In this document: one piece after another, positions 23,623 to 35,765 of the stretch | How the letters are laid out: each line of letters begins with the position of its first letter | Numbering within the stretch: position 1 is the first letter of the stretch | Assembly (NCBI GenBank): GCA_033398695.1 | Contig: CM065802.1 | Span: forward strand, 140,044,096 to 140,108,095 | Length of the DNA: 64,000 nt | Reading direction: 5' to 3' | Origin: Orobanche coerulescens | Lineage: Eukaryota; Streptophyta; Magnoliopsida; Lamiales; Orobanchaceae | Position numbers and translations under genes: made by a program | Notes under the pieces: model-generated | Databases searched by the model: none | The model's input: the letters and a program-made list of their open reading frames with translations, nothing else | What the model was told of the DNA's origin: nothing

Positions 23623-23824
23623 GGAATGATTCTGCTTCAATCTATTTGCTGAAGTATTCAGTTACCGCCCGCATGTACACCTTTTCTCCAGGTGCGGTAG
23701 GTAATTGCCTACTATATCCATTCCCCATTTCATGAATGGCCATGGTGACGTAATCGCGGTCATTGCCTCCGGATGAGGATGAGACACCTGAGCAAAGCGT
23801 TGGCACTTGTCGCAATTTCTAGCC
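23623..23824 (-). pseudogene. Integrase fragment, Tat/Athila-type Gypsy
   Basis: The minus strand encodes RNCDKCQRFAQVSHPHPEAM, the end of the integrase zinc region, then PWPFMKWGMDIVGNYLP, which contains the first catalytic Asp of the core. The hydrophobic PWPF-x-x-WGMDIVG block is typical of the Tat/Athila branch. A frameshift follows, and then a stop replaces the usual Trp of the KWIEAE motif. Element C is inserted at its downstream end and the foldback element begins at its upstream end, so only about 200 bp survive. Confidence 0.75.
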
Positions 23825-24208
23825 AATATTTATACTAAGGAACATTAAGTCCTTAATGTATTTTAGGTACACTTAGACCTTTAATGTTTGTAATTTTAAC
23901 GTTCATGCCCTCCTTACTATTACCAATAGAAATTAAGTTTATTTATATTAATTTTGTTTTATTTTTTTAAAAAAAATCATCTAATTAAAGCTTTCTTTAA
24001 TTATTTTAAAATAAAATATGTTCAATTCAAAAAAAAATAGTACCTAAAATTTTAAGTCAAAAAAATAGAATATGCTTATATCTAATAAGTTTATAATTTT
24101 AATTAAAAATTAATAAACCTTAATTAGGATTAATAAATTTTGATTTGATATGGTTCTAGTCATCTTCCCTTAGAAAAAAAAATATTTATATCCAATGATT
24201 TATACGCT

Positions 24209-24287
<79 letters not shown>

Positions 24288-24930
24288 ATTGTATCCTATT
24301 TTTGTTCCTGAACATATACGGAATATGGTGCTTTAATTAATATGACTTTTAATTTTTTTTCGGCCATTTCGTACGCCAATCTTGTCGTCTCATGTGATAT
24401 GAAGATGGTCAAAAACTCAACTGTTTAAATTAAGCTCTCTTTAATTATTTTATAAAATTTATTATAAATTTATATGCTATTGTACTGATTTAACCGAAAT
24501 TGATAACCTCATTTTTCACTCTTGTATTTTCTTTTCTTTTTCACTTTAATTTTCCTTTTCTTTCCGTTTATTTTTTTGTTATTTTGATGCATATTTTTAA
24601 TTTTATTTTTTCCTTTTTAAGTTTCTTAATTTCTTTCTATTTTCTGGATGCAATTTTAAATGATTTCTAACATATTTTATATTTTTTTGATTTATATAGA
24701 TTTAGATAATTGGATTAAAAAAATTATAAGTTAGTTCTCATTGCTTTAATTATAAATCAAAGAAAAAAAAAGAAAAAAAATGAGATAAATCTAATTTGGA
24801 GTGGTAATAGTAAGGAGGGGCATAAATGTTAAAAGTTACCAATATTAAGGGCTTAATTGTACTTGAAAATGCGTTAGGGGTTTAGTTGTTCTTTAGTGTA
24901 AATATTAAGGGTGTTTTTGACCATTTTCCC
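23825..24930. mobile_element. Long-TIR foldback/MULE-like element
   Basis: About 105 bp at the left (starting AATATTTATACTAAGGAAC) recur inverted at the right (ending near 24906), with CCTCCTTACTATTACC the best conserved part. The right end extends a further ~22 bp (GGGAAAATGGTCAAAAACAC on the minus strand) that is missing on the left, so the left tip looks truncated where it meets the integrase fragment. The interior is AT-rich without an ORF. I could not find a clean TSD. Confidence 0.65.
24210..24288. repeat. Compound microsatellite (TA)n(TG)n
   Basis: About 26 TA units followed by about 13 TG units. Confidence 0.98.
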
Positions 24931-24952
24931 TTTTTCATATTATGTATGTTGC

Positions 24953-25592
24953 ATGTGAAAACATCGGAGCCCTTCTAGCATCAACGTCTGGTGTAAAATT
25001 ATGGTACCGGACGCTTATGTGGCGTGTACATGATAGCCACATGTCGGCCACGACAGCATTATAAAATTGCAGTAAAATATTAAAAATTTGAAAATAATTG
25101 AAAATCCAAAAAAATAGAGCAACTATGAAAAAAATTAAAAACACAAAAATAACATATTGTAATAATCGTTCACCTAAAAACACAAAAATAAACTATTGTA
25201 ACCGTTTACTATCGATTATAATTATTTTGTAATTTGCAAATATTTGAAATAAAAAATCTGAAAAAAAACTGAAATGAAAAAAAATAAAAAAGTACAAGAA
25301 TTATAATAATCGTTCACATTAGGTTAAATTTGTTATGTTAGTTTGTAATTTGCAAATAATTGAGAAAAAATCAAAAAAGAACCCGAAAATGCAAAAAAGA
25401 TAATCGTTCGTGTAATTATTAATTTGTATTTTCTAATTTAATCTCTTTATTTTGTTCCTTCCTCAAACCAACTTTACATATGTATTATATTATTAATACA
25501 CATGTTGCTTCCATCTAAGCGCCACATAAGCTTTTGGTACCATAATTTGGTACTTATACGTTGGTGCTACAAGGGCCCGAGGAAAACACATT
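24953..25592. mobile_element. MITE with ~90-bp terminal inverted repeats
   Basis: The left end (ATGTGAAAACATCGGAGCCC, then AAATTATGGTACCGG and GCTTATGTGGCG) recurs inverted at the right end. The interior is AT-rich with a recurring AATAATCGTTCAC block. No ORF or clear TSD was found. Confidence 0.65.
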
Positions 25593-25735
25593 AATTATTA
25601 ATGCTCAAAACATGTGAATGTTTCTCTACAAAATTTAATTATTATATTTCTGCATAACTAGTTTTTTCATATGCATGTATGTTTACAAAATATTTTCAAT
25701 TGAATTTTTCAAAACAACCTACTTTTACTTTCAAG

Positions 25736-26165
25736 CTCTGTTTGGCAAAAGTAGTAAATGACGGATAAGTTAGCTTATAGCGGATAAACTAGTTTATAGC
25801 GGATGACGTAGTGAATAATGGATAAGCTAGCTGATTAAATTTAAAGTGTTTGGTAAAACTAGCGGTTGAAGTAACTTATAAAATAAAATTACATAAATAA
25901 ATATTTGTAACTGCTGCTTAAAAATGAGAGAAAAGTTTATTTAATGGAGAATAATGAGGAACTAAATTAAAATAACGAGAGTAAAATTGAGAAAAAAATG
26001 AAATGTTATAAGATAGGTCAAACACTATTCAAGTAACGCTTCAAAAAAATGCTATAAGCTACTGAAAAATGCTATAAGCTACAATTGCCAAATATTTATC
26101 AATAATTAATACGTTTAATAGGCTATTCGCTATAAGCTAGCGGATTGATATTGCCAAACAAAGTC
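25736..26165. mobile_element. hAT-like MITE
   Basis: The ends CTCTGTTTGGCAA and its inverse TTGCCAAACAAAGT flank ~430 bp containing many copies of TTATAGCGGAT and GCTATAAGCTA. The TTTGTTTGGCAA terminus is typical of plant hAT-derived MITEs. Confidence 0.55.
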
Positions 26166-26198
26166 TAATTCTTCGTAATGTAGCTAAGATGTAAAAGT

Positions 26199-26219
26199 AG
26201 AGAGAGAGAGAGAGAGAGA
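26199..26219. repeat. (AG)n microsatellite
   Basis: An uninterrupted AG run. Confidence 0.95.
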
Positions 26220-27178
26220 TACTCTATAAATTCATGGCTTTGAATTTGATTTGACTTTTAAATACAAATACAATAATTTCACAACTTAATCATCAAAACA
26301 ATCTCTTTTTAACATACTCTTAGTGATATATAAATAAGGAGATAAGTTGATCCAATCCAATGAGTAATTAGTGATAAAAATTACGATTTTAAATATTATC
26401 CAAATTATTTTCGATGTTGTTTAATACTGCATGAACTGATATTCAAACATCTTATTACTTTAAGCCCGAGCAACATGCATCTAAACAATTATTTTACATG
26501 CGGTGACGGATTCACAGCAATCCAAGATTCATATATCTGATCAATATGCGAATTATTTGACTTATTACCCATATCAACCGTAACATCTTAAGATTGTTAG
26601 CATCAATCCAGCTGCAAAACATACGATGTTAAAAAAATTATTAAAGCCTAAAAATATTGATACTTACGACATGATGAACGCATATAAATGTGCTCATACA
26701 ATCTTCATTTATATTATGTATGTCAATATATAAATATATGATTAGACATTACATACCATTAGTAATATTAGCTAAAGGTGTTCTAACAATCGGTACATTT
26801 AATCTGTCAGTTTAAGGAGTGACATCCCTTTCATGTGAGTTCTCATGGATGATAGATATGTTCTAATAAATTATTCCCATGTGAATAAAATTAGTGGATA
26901 AAATTTGTGACTATTCATTGAAACTTATTCGAATGAAGGATTTTGCATGAAGAGTTGTGTTGTTTGTCTAAATTCAATTGATGAGTTTGTTCATTCAAAC
27001 TATTTGAATGTTAGATTTGTTCAAATAGTCGTGTTTTTTCAATTGAAGTCTTCGGCTATCTACATATAAATGTCCACGAGTTGATTAAAAAGTACATAAG
27101 GAAATACACACACATATACGGAGAGATAATTTGAAATTTTAAATTGATTCGCTTGCATATTATTGTATTTATCCTATT
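26220..27178. other. AT-rich spacer, nothing recognised
   Basis: No credible ORF, RNA gene or repeat end was found between the microsatellite and the Pack-MULE. Confidence 0.6.
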
Positions 27179-27187
27179 TTTTTTCTA

Positions 27188-28218
27188 GGCTAAAATGCTC
27201 CTGGCTAAAATACCCCAGATAACGATTTAGTCCTTTATCTCTTTTTTGTCCCAACTAAGTCCTTTATCTTTCAAATCTTAAGCAAAGTTAGCCTTTTTCA
27301 TTGGTCTCCGTTATAATAATTGATTAGACGCTTATTTTATACCTACATGGCTATAAACATTCCTACGTGTCAAATCCCTAACCTATGAGTCCATTTCCTA
27401 ACCTACCTGCAGTTTGGGAGATCCAAGTAGTGTGAGGGAGATCCACCCAGCCCAATCCATGAATAATGGGGTTTTAAATTAAATAACTTAACACTCATTT
27501 TCTCTCACACATACACGCACTAAACCCAATCAATGGCGCTTTCCAAGCTCTCACTCCTCAACCATCTCGCAAGAACCCTAAATAAACCATGCCGCCTGCA
27601 ATCACACGCATGGCCAACCTTCCTCCCGATCCGCCTCCTCTCCTTCGCCACGTCAGAAGAAGCCGCTGCCGAACGCCGCAAATGCAAACGCCGCCTCCGC
27701 ATCAAGCCTCCTCTCTCCGCCTTTCGCCAACAACAGCAACAACAACCTCGCCCTTCTCCATCCTCTCCGCAGCAAAATCCTAACGCTCCCAAGCTCCCTG
27801 AACCTGTCTCCGCGCTCTCGGGAAACCGCCTCAACCTCCACAACGGCATCCTCAAGCTAATCTACGAAAATGATCTTCACAACCACTCCATTTACTCCAA
27901 TTTCCGCCCACCATTAGGCAATCTAAGTACTCCAAGCTGCTCTCTCTACACAGGTTCATCAAAGTCTGAAAAAATAATGGTGACAAAAAAAAGGTGAAAT
28001 CTAGGATTGAAATGGTGAGTCAGCGTCTGATTTGGCATCAATGTGACCAACTTAACAGCCACCTGGACAACAGTTAACGACGTTACCAAAAAAGCATAAC
28101 CAAGGCTAATTTTGCTTTAAGATTTGAAAGATAAAGGACTTAGTTGGGACAAAAAAAAAGATAAAGGACTAAATCGTTATCTGAAATTAAGTTAAGGGAC
28201 CCCCGGAATATTTTAGCC
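27188..28218. mobile_element. Pack-MULE
   Basis: Terminal inverted repeats of about 115 bp (27188-27302 and 28102-28218) start GGCTAAAATRYTCC and share GATAACGATTTAGTCC and GTCCCAACTAAGTCC. A perfect 9-bp duplication TTTTTTCTA flanks them (27179-27187 and 28219-28227), the size made by Mutator-like transposases. The interior has no transposase; it holds a GC-rich gene fragment, which defines a Pack-MULE. Confidence 0.93.
27533..27997 (+). pseudogene. Captured 5' part of a mitochondrial-type gene (PPR-like?)
   Basis: An ATG at 27533 opens 154 codons inside the Pack-MULE. The first ~45 residues ([20 protein letters not shown], later [15 protein letters not shown]) are Arg/Leu/Ser-rich with almost no acidic residues and look like a mitochondrial presequence. 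A Lys/Arg block ([17 protein letters not shown]), a Gln run and a Pro-rich linker follow, then [18 protein letters not shown]. That last block resembles the region just before the first repeat of short mitochondrial pentatricopeptide proteins; I make this match from memory and hold it loosely. No repeats follow: homology ends near residue 130 and the tail reads into element sequence. The upstream ~150 bp may be the captured 5' UTR. Confidence 0.5.
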
Positions 28219-28227
28219 TTTTTTCTA

Positions 28228-29214
28228 CCTTGAAAGTACATAGAGTAGTTCGTCGAAAGTTGCAAGTTCTGCAATAGACGAATCGAAAGTCATTGTATCT
28301 TTGGGATGATTGTCGAAAACCATTAGCATCTGTATATAGGACAATTTCATCTTATGGAGATTGTGTCCAACACAAGCCTTAGACTTAATTATTTTTTGTC
28401 CCGTTTGCCCATTTCGAATAAAATCATTATCAAAATTTTCCAACAATCGTAAAACAAAACTGACAGTTTCTTGAAAATCAGATTTTTGGAATTATTTTGT
28501 GACTAACGTTCATGATAGAAAATCTATGAAAATAAACAGAGTTAATATTCAGTGATGCCCAACTGTTGGCATTCTTCATCCGAGTAAGCCATGTGAAGTG
28601 TATTTTACAAAATTATGGGATTCGATCTTCTGCAACTGATTATTTGACCTTTATTGGATCTGTAATTTTTTCATCTAACGGGTTTTGAGAAACACATAAC
28701 TGGAATTTTCCGGCATTGGATGCAAATAGAAATTCACTAGAGACGACAAATGGACTCGCACTATGAATTAGGCGAAGCTCGTGTGGGACCGCAAGCGGCG
28801 ATGTTGGATCACATCTCAAGCGGCTCGGCCTAAGACTTTAGAGATGCGGTTCCTAGATGAAACTAGTGAAGGCCAGGCAAACTTGTGCGTGTCCACCGGC
28901 GTACAGTCGGAGGATGAGATATGCCATGGGTAAGATGGTCGGAGATGGGTCATCGGACTACGTCTGATGTAGTCGGAAATCCACAAGCCACCGTTCAGTT
29001 TGTCACTAGTGCGATGATCGCGGGTCCAGTTGTCGACAGTGAGGTGGTCGTCGTCCACCCGAATTGATCATGAAGATAGCGATTGGCTTGTGTAGAAGCC
29101 AGAAACCTAAATCTGATCATTAGATTTGGACACAGAATTGAAAATTTGATTAAGTTCTGGGCCTATATATAATTTTCAAAAATTAGTTAAACATCCTGAA
29201 ACCAAACCAAATCA
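28228..29214. other. Unassigned stretch
   Basis: A minus-strand 73-codon frame (28225-28446) contains KACVGHNLHKMKLSYIQMLM, and another (28816-29058) has no recognisable motif. Neither resembles a family I know. Both may be relics of old elements. Confidence 0.4.
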
Positions 29215-29336
29215 AACATACCCAGTATATCCCGCTCAGAGCAGGGTCTGGGGAGGGTAAGATGTACGCAGACCATGCCCATACTTTTTACGGTACGGAT
29301 ATTATTTTCGTAAAGACCCCCAGCTTAGTGCACAGT
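29215..29336 (+). mobile_element. SINE-like tail (Au/TS type)
   Basis: CCCGCTCAGAGCAGGGTCTG, GGGGAGGGTAAGATGTACGC and TAAAGACCCCCAGCTTAG match the well-known body of widespread plant SINEs. The 5' Pol III promoter part is not seen. Confidence 0.6.
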
Positions 29337-30379
29337 AAAGTATTAAGTGATATATACAAAGAAGCATATGATACGAAAAAGCTCGAAACCATACCTGATC
29401 ACATGACTTAATTCACATGAGACTTACCTAAGGGAACTTTGGCAACTGTACTCTCGATGAACACTGCTCTAACAGAAGAGAGGCTGACTCTGCGTACAAG
29501 CTCCCACACTTCAACATGCCTTAGTTAAATATCCTCGAAGTGTAAAATGATAATGTCACCTCATAAGTTTTGGAAACTACGGCTTAGCTCCAAAGTGATA
29601 TTTTCTGAGAAACCTTAATATTATAATTGAACCCGTGGGGCAAATCTGAAAATTCTAAGAAGATGAATAAGGCTTGTTTGGCCAATTCTGAAAATTCCTA
29701 AGGTAATGTTTGGTAAAACTAAAATTGTAAAATTGGGCTTGACGATTACAAATAGAAATTAGAGAATTCGGCCTGCTTGTGGTTCAACTAATACTTTAAT
29801 TTATTTGTAATCTGATGGCTAATTCAGCCTAAACATGTTCTTTGGAAATAAATACTTTTCTCTAAAGATTCACGTTGAAAAATGTGATTAAAGTTTATGT
29901 AATATAGAGGCCTGGAAACTATTTGTTGAAAAATAAAATACCTTAAAGTGATTAAAAGCTTGAAATGTGAGGTTGAGAATTACACCAAAAATTATAGTGC
30001 AATATTATGTTTTCGTAACAAATATAATAGAACTATAGTAATTTTTCATATGAGTGGAAATTTAAGGGTACGATAGAATCTATGTCTTTAAAAAGGAAAA
30101 TTATTGTTCTATTAAATGAGACTTTGAAGAGTCTTAGAAGTATTCAATGATTTATAGGCGAAATAGTACTACATATTGATTGTGCTCAGAATGCACAATC
30201 TCACTTCGATCCAGTTCAATGTATACAAATGCACTAATGTATGCTAATAGTCAAGACCAACTAATTTCAAGCATACATTACAATCTTTCATATAATTTGT
30301 CTAGTAATTATATAGGTTGTGAACTATTATATTATTTTATAAGGCACCGATAATGTGATCTTCCGTGTGACACCAACAC
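29337..30379. other. AT-rich stretch before the Copia remnant
   Basis: No ORF above about 60 codons with recognisable content. Part of 30180-30380 may be LTR sequence of the Copia element, but I cannot set its end. Confidence 0.4.
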
Positions 30380-30546
30380 ACCATATTATCTACAATATAA
30401 AATAATTAGATATTTTATTTGCATAACCATAACGTGAATAAATATGCAAAACATGTGATAATATAATTAATATTCTCATAGGTAGTTACAGGGAAATAAG
30501 ATAATACAAGCATAAAGTATGCTTTGCAGTATACAACCCTAATAAT

Positions 30547-30628
30547 CTCCCACTTATACTCAAAGCATGCTTTTAAGTATACTACTCTATTATATAGTCT
30601 CTCATATCTCCCACTTATACTCAAGGCA
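30547..30628 (-). other. Duplicated polypurine tract of Copia E
   Basis: On the minus strand TTTGAGTATAAGTGGGAGAT occurs near 30570 and again near 30625 in slightly altered form. The first is followed by TATTAGGGTTGTATACTGC, probably the LTR start. Confidence 0.5.
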
Positions 30629-30649
30629 ATGCTACCATACACTGTAATC

Positions 30650-31700
30650 TCATTTCTTCCACATGCCGTCAAAAACTTTTGAAGTTAGGCCTTCCGTGAA
30701 AGGATGAGCAAGATTATCTTCCGATGTAACCCTGGATACAACTACGTATCCTTCATTTACGAAGTGTCGTATGATGTGGTACTTTGATATTTTTACTTGC
30801 CTTATGGGCACGTGGTTCCCTTGAATTTGCGACTGCACTAGTATTATCACAATAAAGTGTAATACCCTTTGACAAATCCGAAATCACATCTAAGTCCTAC
30901 AGGAAGTACTTGATCCATACCATCTCTTTGGTTGCCTCAGAGGCTGCCACATACTCGGCTTCCATGGTAGAGTCCGAGATGCATTTCTGCTTCACACTCC
31001 TCCAACTAATGACTCCACCTCCCAGAGTAAACACATAACCTGAAGCAGACTTGGACTTTTGTTTGATGAAAAATCTGAGCCAGTATATCCCACTGGACAT
31101 AGGTCGTCTAATTGATATACTAGCATGTACTCCCTAGTCCTTCTCAGGTACTTGAGTATGTGCTTGACAACAATCAAGTGTCCTAGTCCTGGATTCGACT
31201 GATATCTAGCAGCCATGCCTATGGCATGACATACAAGCATAACATACATGAGGCTTCCCACAGCTGATGCACAAGGGATCAACTTCATGTCATCTATCTC
31301 CTTTTGTATCTTAGGATACATATCCTTAGATAGTTGAATTCCATGTCTCTAAGGTAGAAATCCTTTCTTGGAATTCTCCATGCTAAACTGCTTTAGCACT
31401 GTATCGATATAGGATGCCCGAGACAAGCACAACATCCTTTTATTCCTATCACGAAAGATCCTGATCACAAGGATGTGTCCTACTTCTCCTAAATCCTTCA
31501 TATCGAACTGCTCATTCAGCCATACCCATACGTCTGACAACTCCTTCATGCTGTTTCCAATCAGAAGGATATCATCTACGTACAATACAAGAAACACCAA
31601 ACACGTTTCCATCGCACTTTTATACACGCAACTCTCACTTGGACATTGGACGAATCCATATGACTAGACAAACTCATCAAACCGAGTGTTCCAAGATCTA
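30650..31700 (-). pseudogene. RT and RNase H of Copia E (broken)
   Basis: The RT catalytic block VLYVDDILLIGN survives, followed by WLNEQFDMKDLGEVGHILVI and YIDTVLKQFSMENSKKGFLP. Frameshifts separate these from AVGSLMYVMLVCHAIGMAAR and the RNase H pieces ([46 protein letters not shown]). The [12 protein letters not shown] and [10 protein letters not shown] motifs are specific to Copia RNase H. Confidence 0.85.
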
Positions 31701-33476
31701 GATGCTTGCTTAAGTCTATAAATGGATCTCTTAAGCTTGCACACTAAGTGCTCTTCTCCTTTTCAGCAACGAATCCTTCTAGTTGGCGCATGTAGATTTC
31801 CTTGTCTAGACTTCCATTCAAGAATGCAGTCTTGACATCCATTTTCCAAATCTCCAGATCCAAATGTGCAACTATAGCTAAAAGAATCTAGATTCAGTTA
31901 AGCATGGCTACCGGCGAAAAGGTTTCATCATAATTGATACCCTCTTTCTGAGTGTAACCTTTCGTTACAAGCCTCGCTTTGAAGCTTTCAACCTTCCCGT
32001 CACCTCCTTTCTTTTGCTTGTAGACCCACTTACTGCCAATGGTTTGCACCCCATCAGGTAGTTCTACTAGATCTCACACTTGATTGGAATCCATAGATCT
32101 CATTTCTAATTTCATTGCTACTTACCAGGAGTCAGCATCTTTATCTTGGATTGCCTCCTTGTAAGTCCAGGAATCTGATTCATCCTCGCTTGGGATTGAG
32201 TCCGAAGACTATCCCACGCCTATGAACCATTTTTGTTGACGAACAACCCTCCCACTATGATGAGGCAAATCCTGAGTTGGTGTAAAAGCCTCAAAATCAA
32301 TACATGGTGCAGTGTTAGTTGGTGCTTGTATGATCAGTATAAACGGAGTCTCGCCCCTCAACTCTTCCAGAAGTATTTCTCTCATGAGCTTGTGACTAAT
32401 CATATAATCCTCTTCCAGGAATCATGCATTGGTGCTAACAATGACCTTCTGATCCTGGGGACTCCAGAACAAGCCACCATTCGTTCCCTTAGGGTATCCT
32501 ACAAACACTCGTACCTCTATACGAGATGCCAACTTATCAGCTTCCTTATTCAGCACATATGCTGGAGTACCCCAAATACGAACATGTCTTAGATTGGGCT
32601 TTCGCCCACTCCACAGTTCTATGGGTGTTTTGGGAATTGATTTCGAAGGCTCCAGGGTTAGAATATATGTTGTTGTTTCCAAGACGTACCCACAGAACAA
32701 AATAGGTAAATCTGAGTAACTCATCATTAACCTAACCATTTCTAAAAGATTTATGCTTCTTATCTCAGCAACACTATTTTTTTGTGGAGTCCCCAGTGCA
32801 GTGAGCTGGGACAAAATCCCCTCATTTGCCAAAAAATTCAAAAACTCTCACTAAGGTACTCTCCACCACGATCAGATCGTAGTGACTTAATACTCTTCCC
32901 ATGACGCTTCTCCATTTCAGCCTTGAAATCTCTGAACTTATCAAAGGCTTCAGACTTACGCCGCATCAAATAGATGTATCTATATCTCGAATAATCATTT
33001 ATAAACATGATGAAGTATTCAAAACTACCCGTAAACTGGATGTTTATTGGACCACATACATATGTATGAACCAATTCTAACACGTTCTGAGCATGGTTTG
33101 CTTTGGTTTTAAAAACCATTTTGGTCATTTTTCCTTCCAGACAGGATTCACAAATTGAAAATGACTGAACTTGGAGGTCATTCAATGGGCCATCATCTAC
33201 CAATTTTTCGATTCTTCTAAAGTTTACATGGCCTAACCGTAGATGCCACAGATATGTTTGGTTTATACTTGAAGGTTCTTTTCTCTTTTTAGGTTTAGAC
33301 AAAGGGTTAAGCGATTTATGTTTATATATGGGAGTTTGTGCAGTATTAATGACATACAGTCCATAAGTATAGATACCTTTGCAGATATATATACTGTTTC
33401 TTCTAATAATAACATCACCATCAAAAGAAACTGAATAACGACGTTCTTCCATCTCTCTGCAAGCAACCTCCATCAC
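31701..33476 (-). pseudogene. Integrase and linker of Copia E (broken)
   Basis: The zinc part HLRLGHVNFRRIEKL...CESCLEGKM is intact. In the core, LVHTYVCGP has Tyr where the first catalytic Asp belongs. SLRSDRGGEY keeps the second Asp, and NSVAEIRSINLLEMVRLMMS keeps the Glu. A frame break lies at about 32840. YVLNKEADKLASRIEVRVFVGYPKG follows, and the stretch to 31701 is too mutated to read in one frame. The missing Asp alone would abolish strand transfer. Confidence 0.83.
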
Positions 33477-33484
33477 AACTCATT

Positions 33485-33835
33485 TTAGAAACTGAAATTA
33501 AATTCACCTGGTACTAATAATACATTATTAAGGACTAATATTTTATCATTAATCTTCAACTGCACGACTCCCACTGCAACAACCATAAGCCTGGAATAAT
33601 CACCCCAGTTGATGATGATCTCGCCCGCACTAAGTTGTTTGGTTACCTGAAAACCATGCGAGTCAAAGCAAACATGATCAGTGTAGCCTGAATATACTAT
33701 CAATGAAGTGGTAGAACAAGCTGCCAAACATGTTTGACTACTAGTGCACCAAACATACCTTTCTTAAGAGTAGAGCAGTCCGCTTTGAAAGATCATTTAT
33801 GACCGCACTTGTAGCACCATCCCCTTGGTTTTTTG
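33485..33835 (-). pseudogene. Protease and gag zinc-knuckle remnant of Copia E
   Basis: The protease is recognisable from LIVYSGYTDHVCFDSHGFQ, where the catalytic DSG-A has become YSG-Y. Upstream, near 33790-33830, a knuckle CYKCGHK-x-SFKADC is interrupted by a TGA in place of one residue. Both are dead. Confidence 0.7.
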
Positions 33836-34408
33836 TTCGCCTCAAGATGAGGAGCCTTGCTCTTTACTTTGAGAGTTGCCACTTGCTTCTGGACCACTTA
33901 TTTCTTCTTCTTTCCCCACTTGGGTTTAGAAGTCGAAACACCAGTTGTTGCAAGAACTTGATACCCTTGTCTGAAGAGTCCTTCCACAGCTTGAAGCTCT
34001 GTCAGCAATTCCGCCAAGGTATACTCCCTATGGTTTGTAACACCCCCAAAATATTCAGGATATATTACAGCGTCGTGGACCCCTACATGGGACCCACCAG
34101 GCTAAATAAGAAATACCACTCGTCTGACCATCTCGGCTAGCAAGAAAACACACATCATCAAGACGAAAATTAAATAAAATGGCCAGCAAAACAGACATCA
34201 CCGACAATCATAAATAACATTTAATACTATGAACCATAATCCAAGTAAAAATGCCTAAGTACTCGCGAGTACTATTTATAAGTTCACAAGTTTGAAAACA
34301 ACCACATCAAAAAGGACAACGGAATAAGGGGACTCATTTGCACACGTCAACAACCCTGGTCAACATCCTCGTACTGCCCTAGTACACGCTCGTCCGACTG
34401 AACATAAC

Positions 34409-34484
34409 CTGAAATTCATAACAAGAATTTCCCCAAAACGGGTCCCTAAAAGGGTTAGCAATTGTGCTAGTACAAGTAATCAAG
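34409..34484 (-). other. Hairpin plus 3' splice-site box, 3' LTR of F
   Basis: On the minus strand: CTTGTACTAGC, TTGCTAAC, CCCT-TTT-AGGG (34444-34454), then CTTGTTATGAATTTCAG|G. Confidence 0.72.
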
Positions 34485-35447
34485 ACAAACCATTCGCTTA
34501 CACATTTCATAGTACATGCATCAAGTCATTTCAAAAATCTAAAACCCGACATGTCTTTTCCCGAAAAACAAACAGTCAAATAATCAATTTTCCTAAGACT
34601 GGGGCAAAACCACTGGTCCCATTCGAGGCCTCTAAGGGCCCTCCCGAATGGCCCACAATCATAAAACAAATCACGCACAAGCATCGCCTAGGACCGGGGC
34701 GAAACCACTGATCCCATTCGAGGCCTCTAAGGACCCTCCCAAATTGGCTAGCGAACAAGCTCGTGAATCCGAATTGAAGTCAATGATTCCCCCGAGGCCT
34801 CGTCAGACCCTCCTGAAGTGAGCAAAGCACACACATAATACACATCAATATTTCATGTTAAGCATAAAAGTTTCCAAGAATACTTGCCTCGAGTAATTGA
34901 CGACGACACGAACGGAAAGGAAAATCAACCACGATCGCTAGGAACCGACAAACCTGAACCTAACGATTCGAAGAATATAATCACAACCATTTATAAACGA
35001 GTACAAAAATGGTATACACCCGAAAACCCACCTAAGATTCATGTAAATTCGTACAAAAACAACAACGAGGGCGGATCGCAACCGAACCCTCTCGATTTCA
35101 CAAATACCACGAAATTTACCATGAACTCGTAGGGAAAACAAGAATACCACCAAGATTAATCATATACATCATGGATTAAGCAATACTACGGAACGAATCG
35201 CACAAAAACTCAAAACCCCCCAAATTTCCAAAAAATAGGGTTCTAGGAGATTACCTTGGATTAAAGACGAAGAACACGAGTAGATGTTGTTAATACACAC
35301 CAAAAACTCAAGGAAGATGATGGCTTGAAGTTACAAGTCTTCAAATCGCCTGAAAGTTGCTCATAAATCGCCTGGGATCGGAGGGGAGGAAGAGGAGATG
35401 AAAATGGCCGAAATCGATCAACTCCTGGGTATTTAAACCCAGGCCCG

Positions 35448-35765
35448 GTTACGTACGTTAGCTCTGGACAGCTAACGTACGTTAGCAGCTTAACGTACGT
35501 AAGCCTTCCAGACTTACGTACGTAATGCATCGGCAGAACCTACTGCCCAAAAAACACAAGGGTCGTTACGTACGTTATGAGTAGGCTCTTACGTATGTAA
35601 CACCTTACGCTAACGAACGCAACAACAAGCTCGTAGCGTACGCAAGGGCTGGCAGAGTCTACTGCCCGATTTCGTGAACACCATTACGTACGCAACAACA
35701 ACGAAGTTACGTACGCTATACATAACACATAACGTACGTTAAGTATAGATCGTGACGTACGTTAT
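35448..35765 (-). promoter_or_regulatory. Dyad array upstream of TATA, LTR of F
   Basis: About twelve sites, nearly all with a central TA and of the TTACGTACGTAA or TTAACGTACGTTAA type. The nearest starts 11 bp from TTTAAATA. Confidence 0.82.

Larger units (their letters stand above)
30380..34035 (-). mobile_element. Degenerate Ty1/Copia element E
   Basis: Reading the minus strand from 34035: gag zinc knuckle, protease, integrase, RT, RNase H, then a polypurine tract and some LTR. Integrase before RT is the Copia order. The upstream part (gag start, 5' LTR) is cut by chromovirus F at 34036. The Copia lineage was not determined. Confidence 0.85.

Noticed and set aside
28816..29058. Minus-strand 80-codon frame as a small gene
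   Set aside because: No start context, domain or conserved neighbour; left as unassigned sequence.
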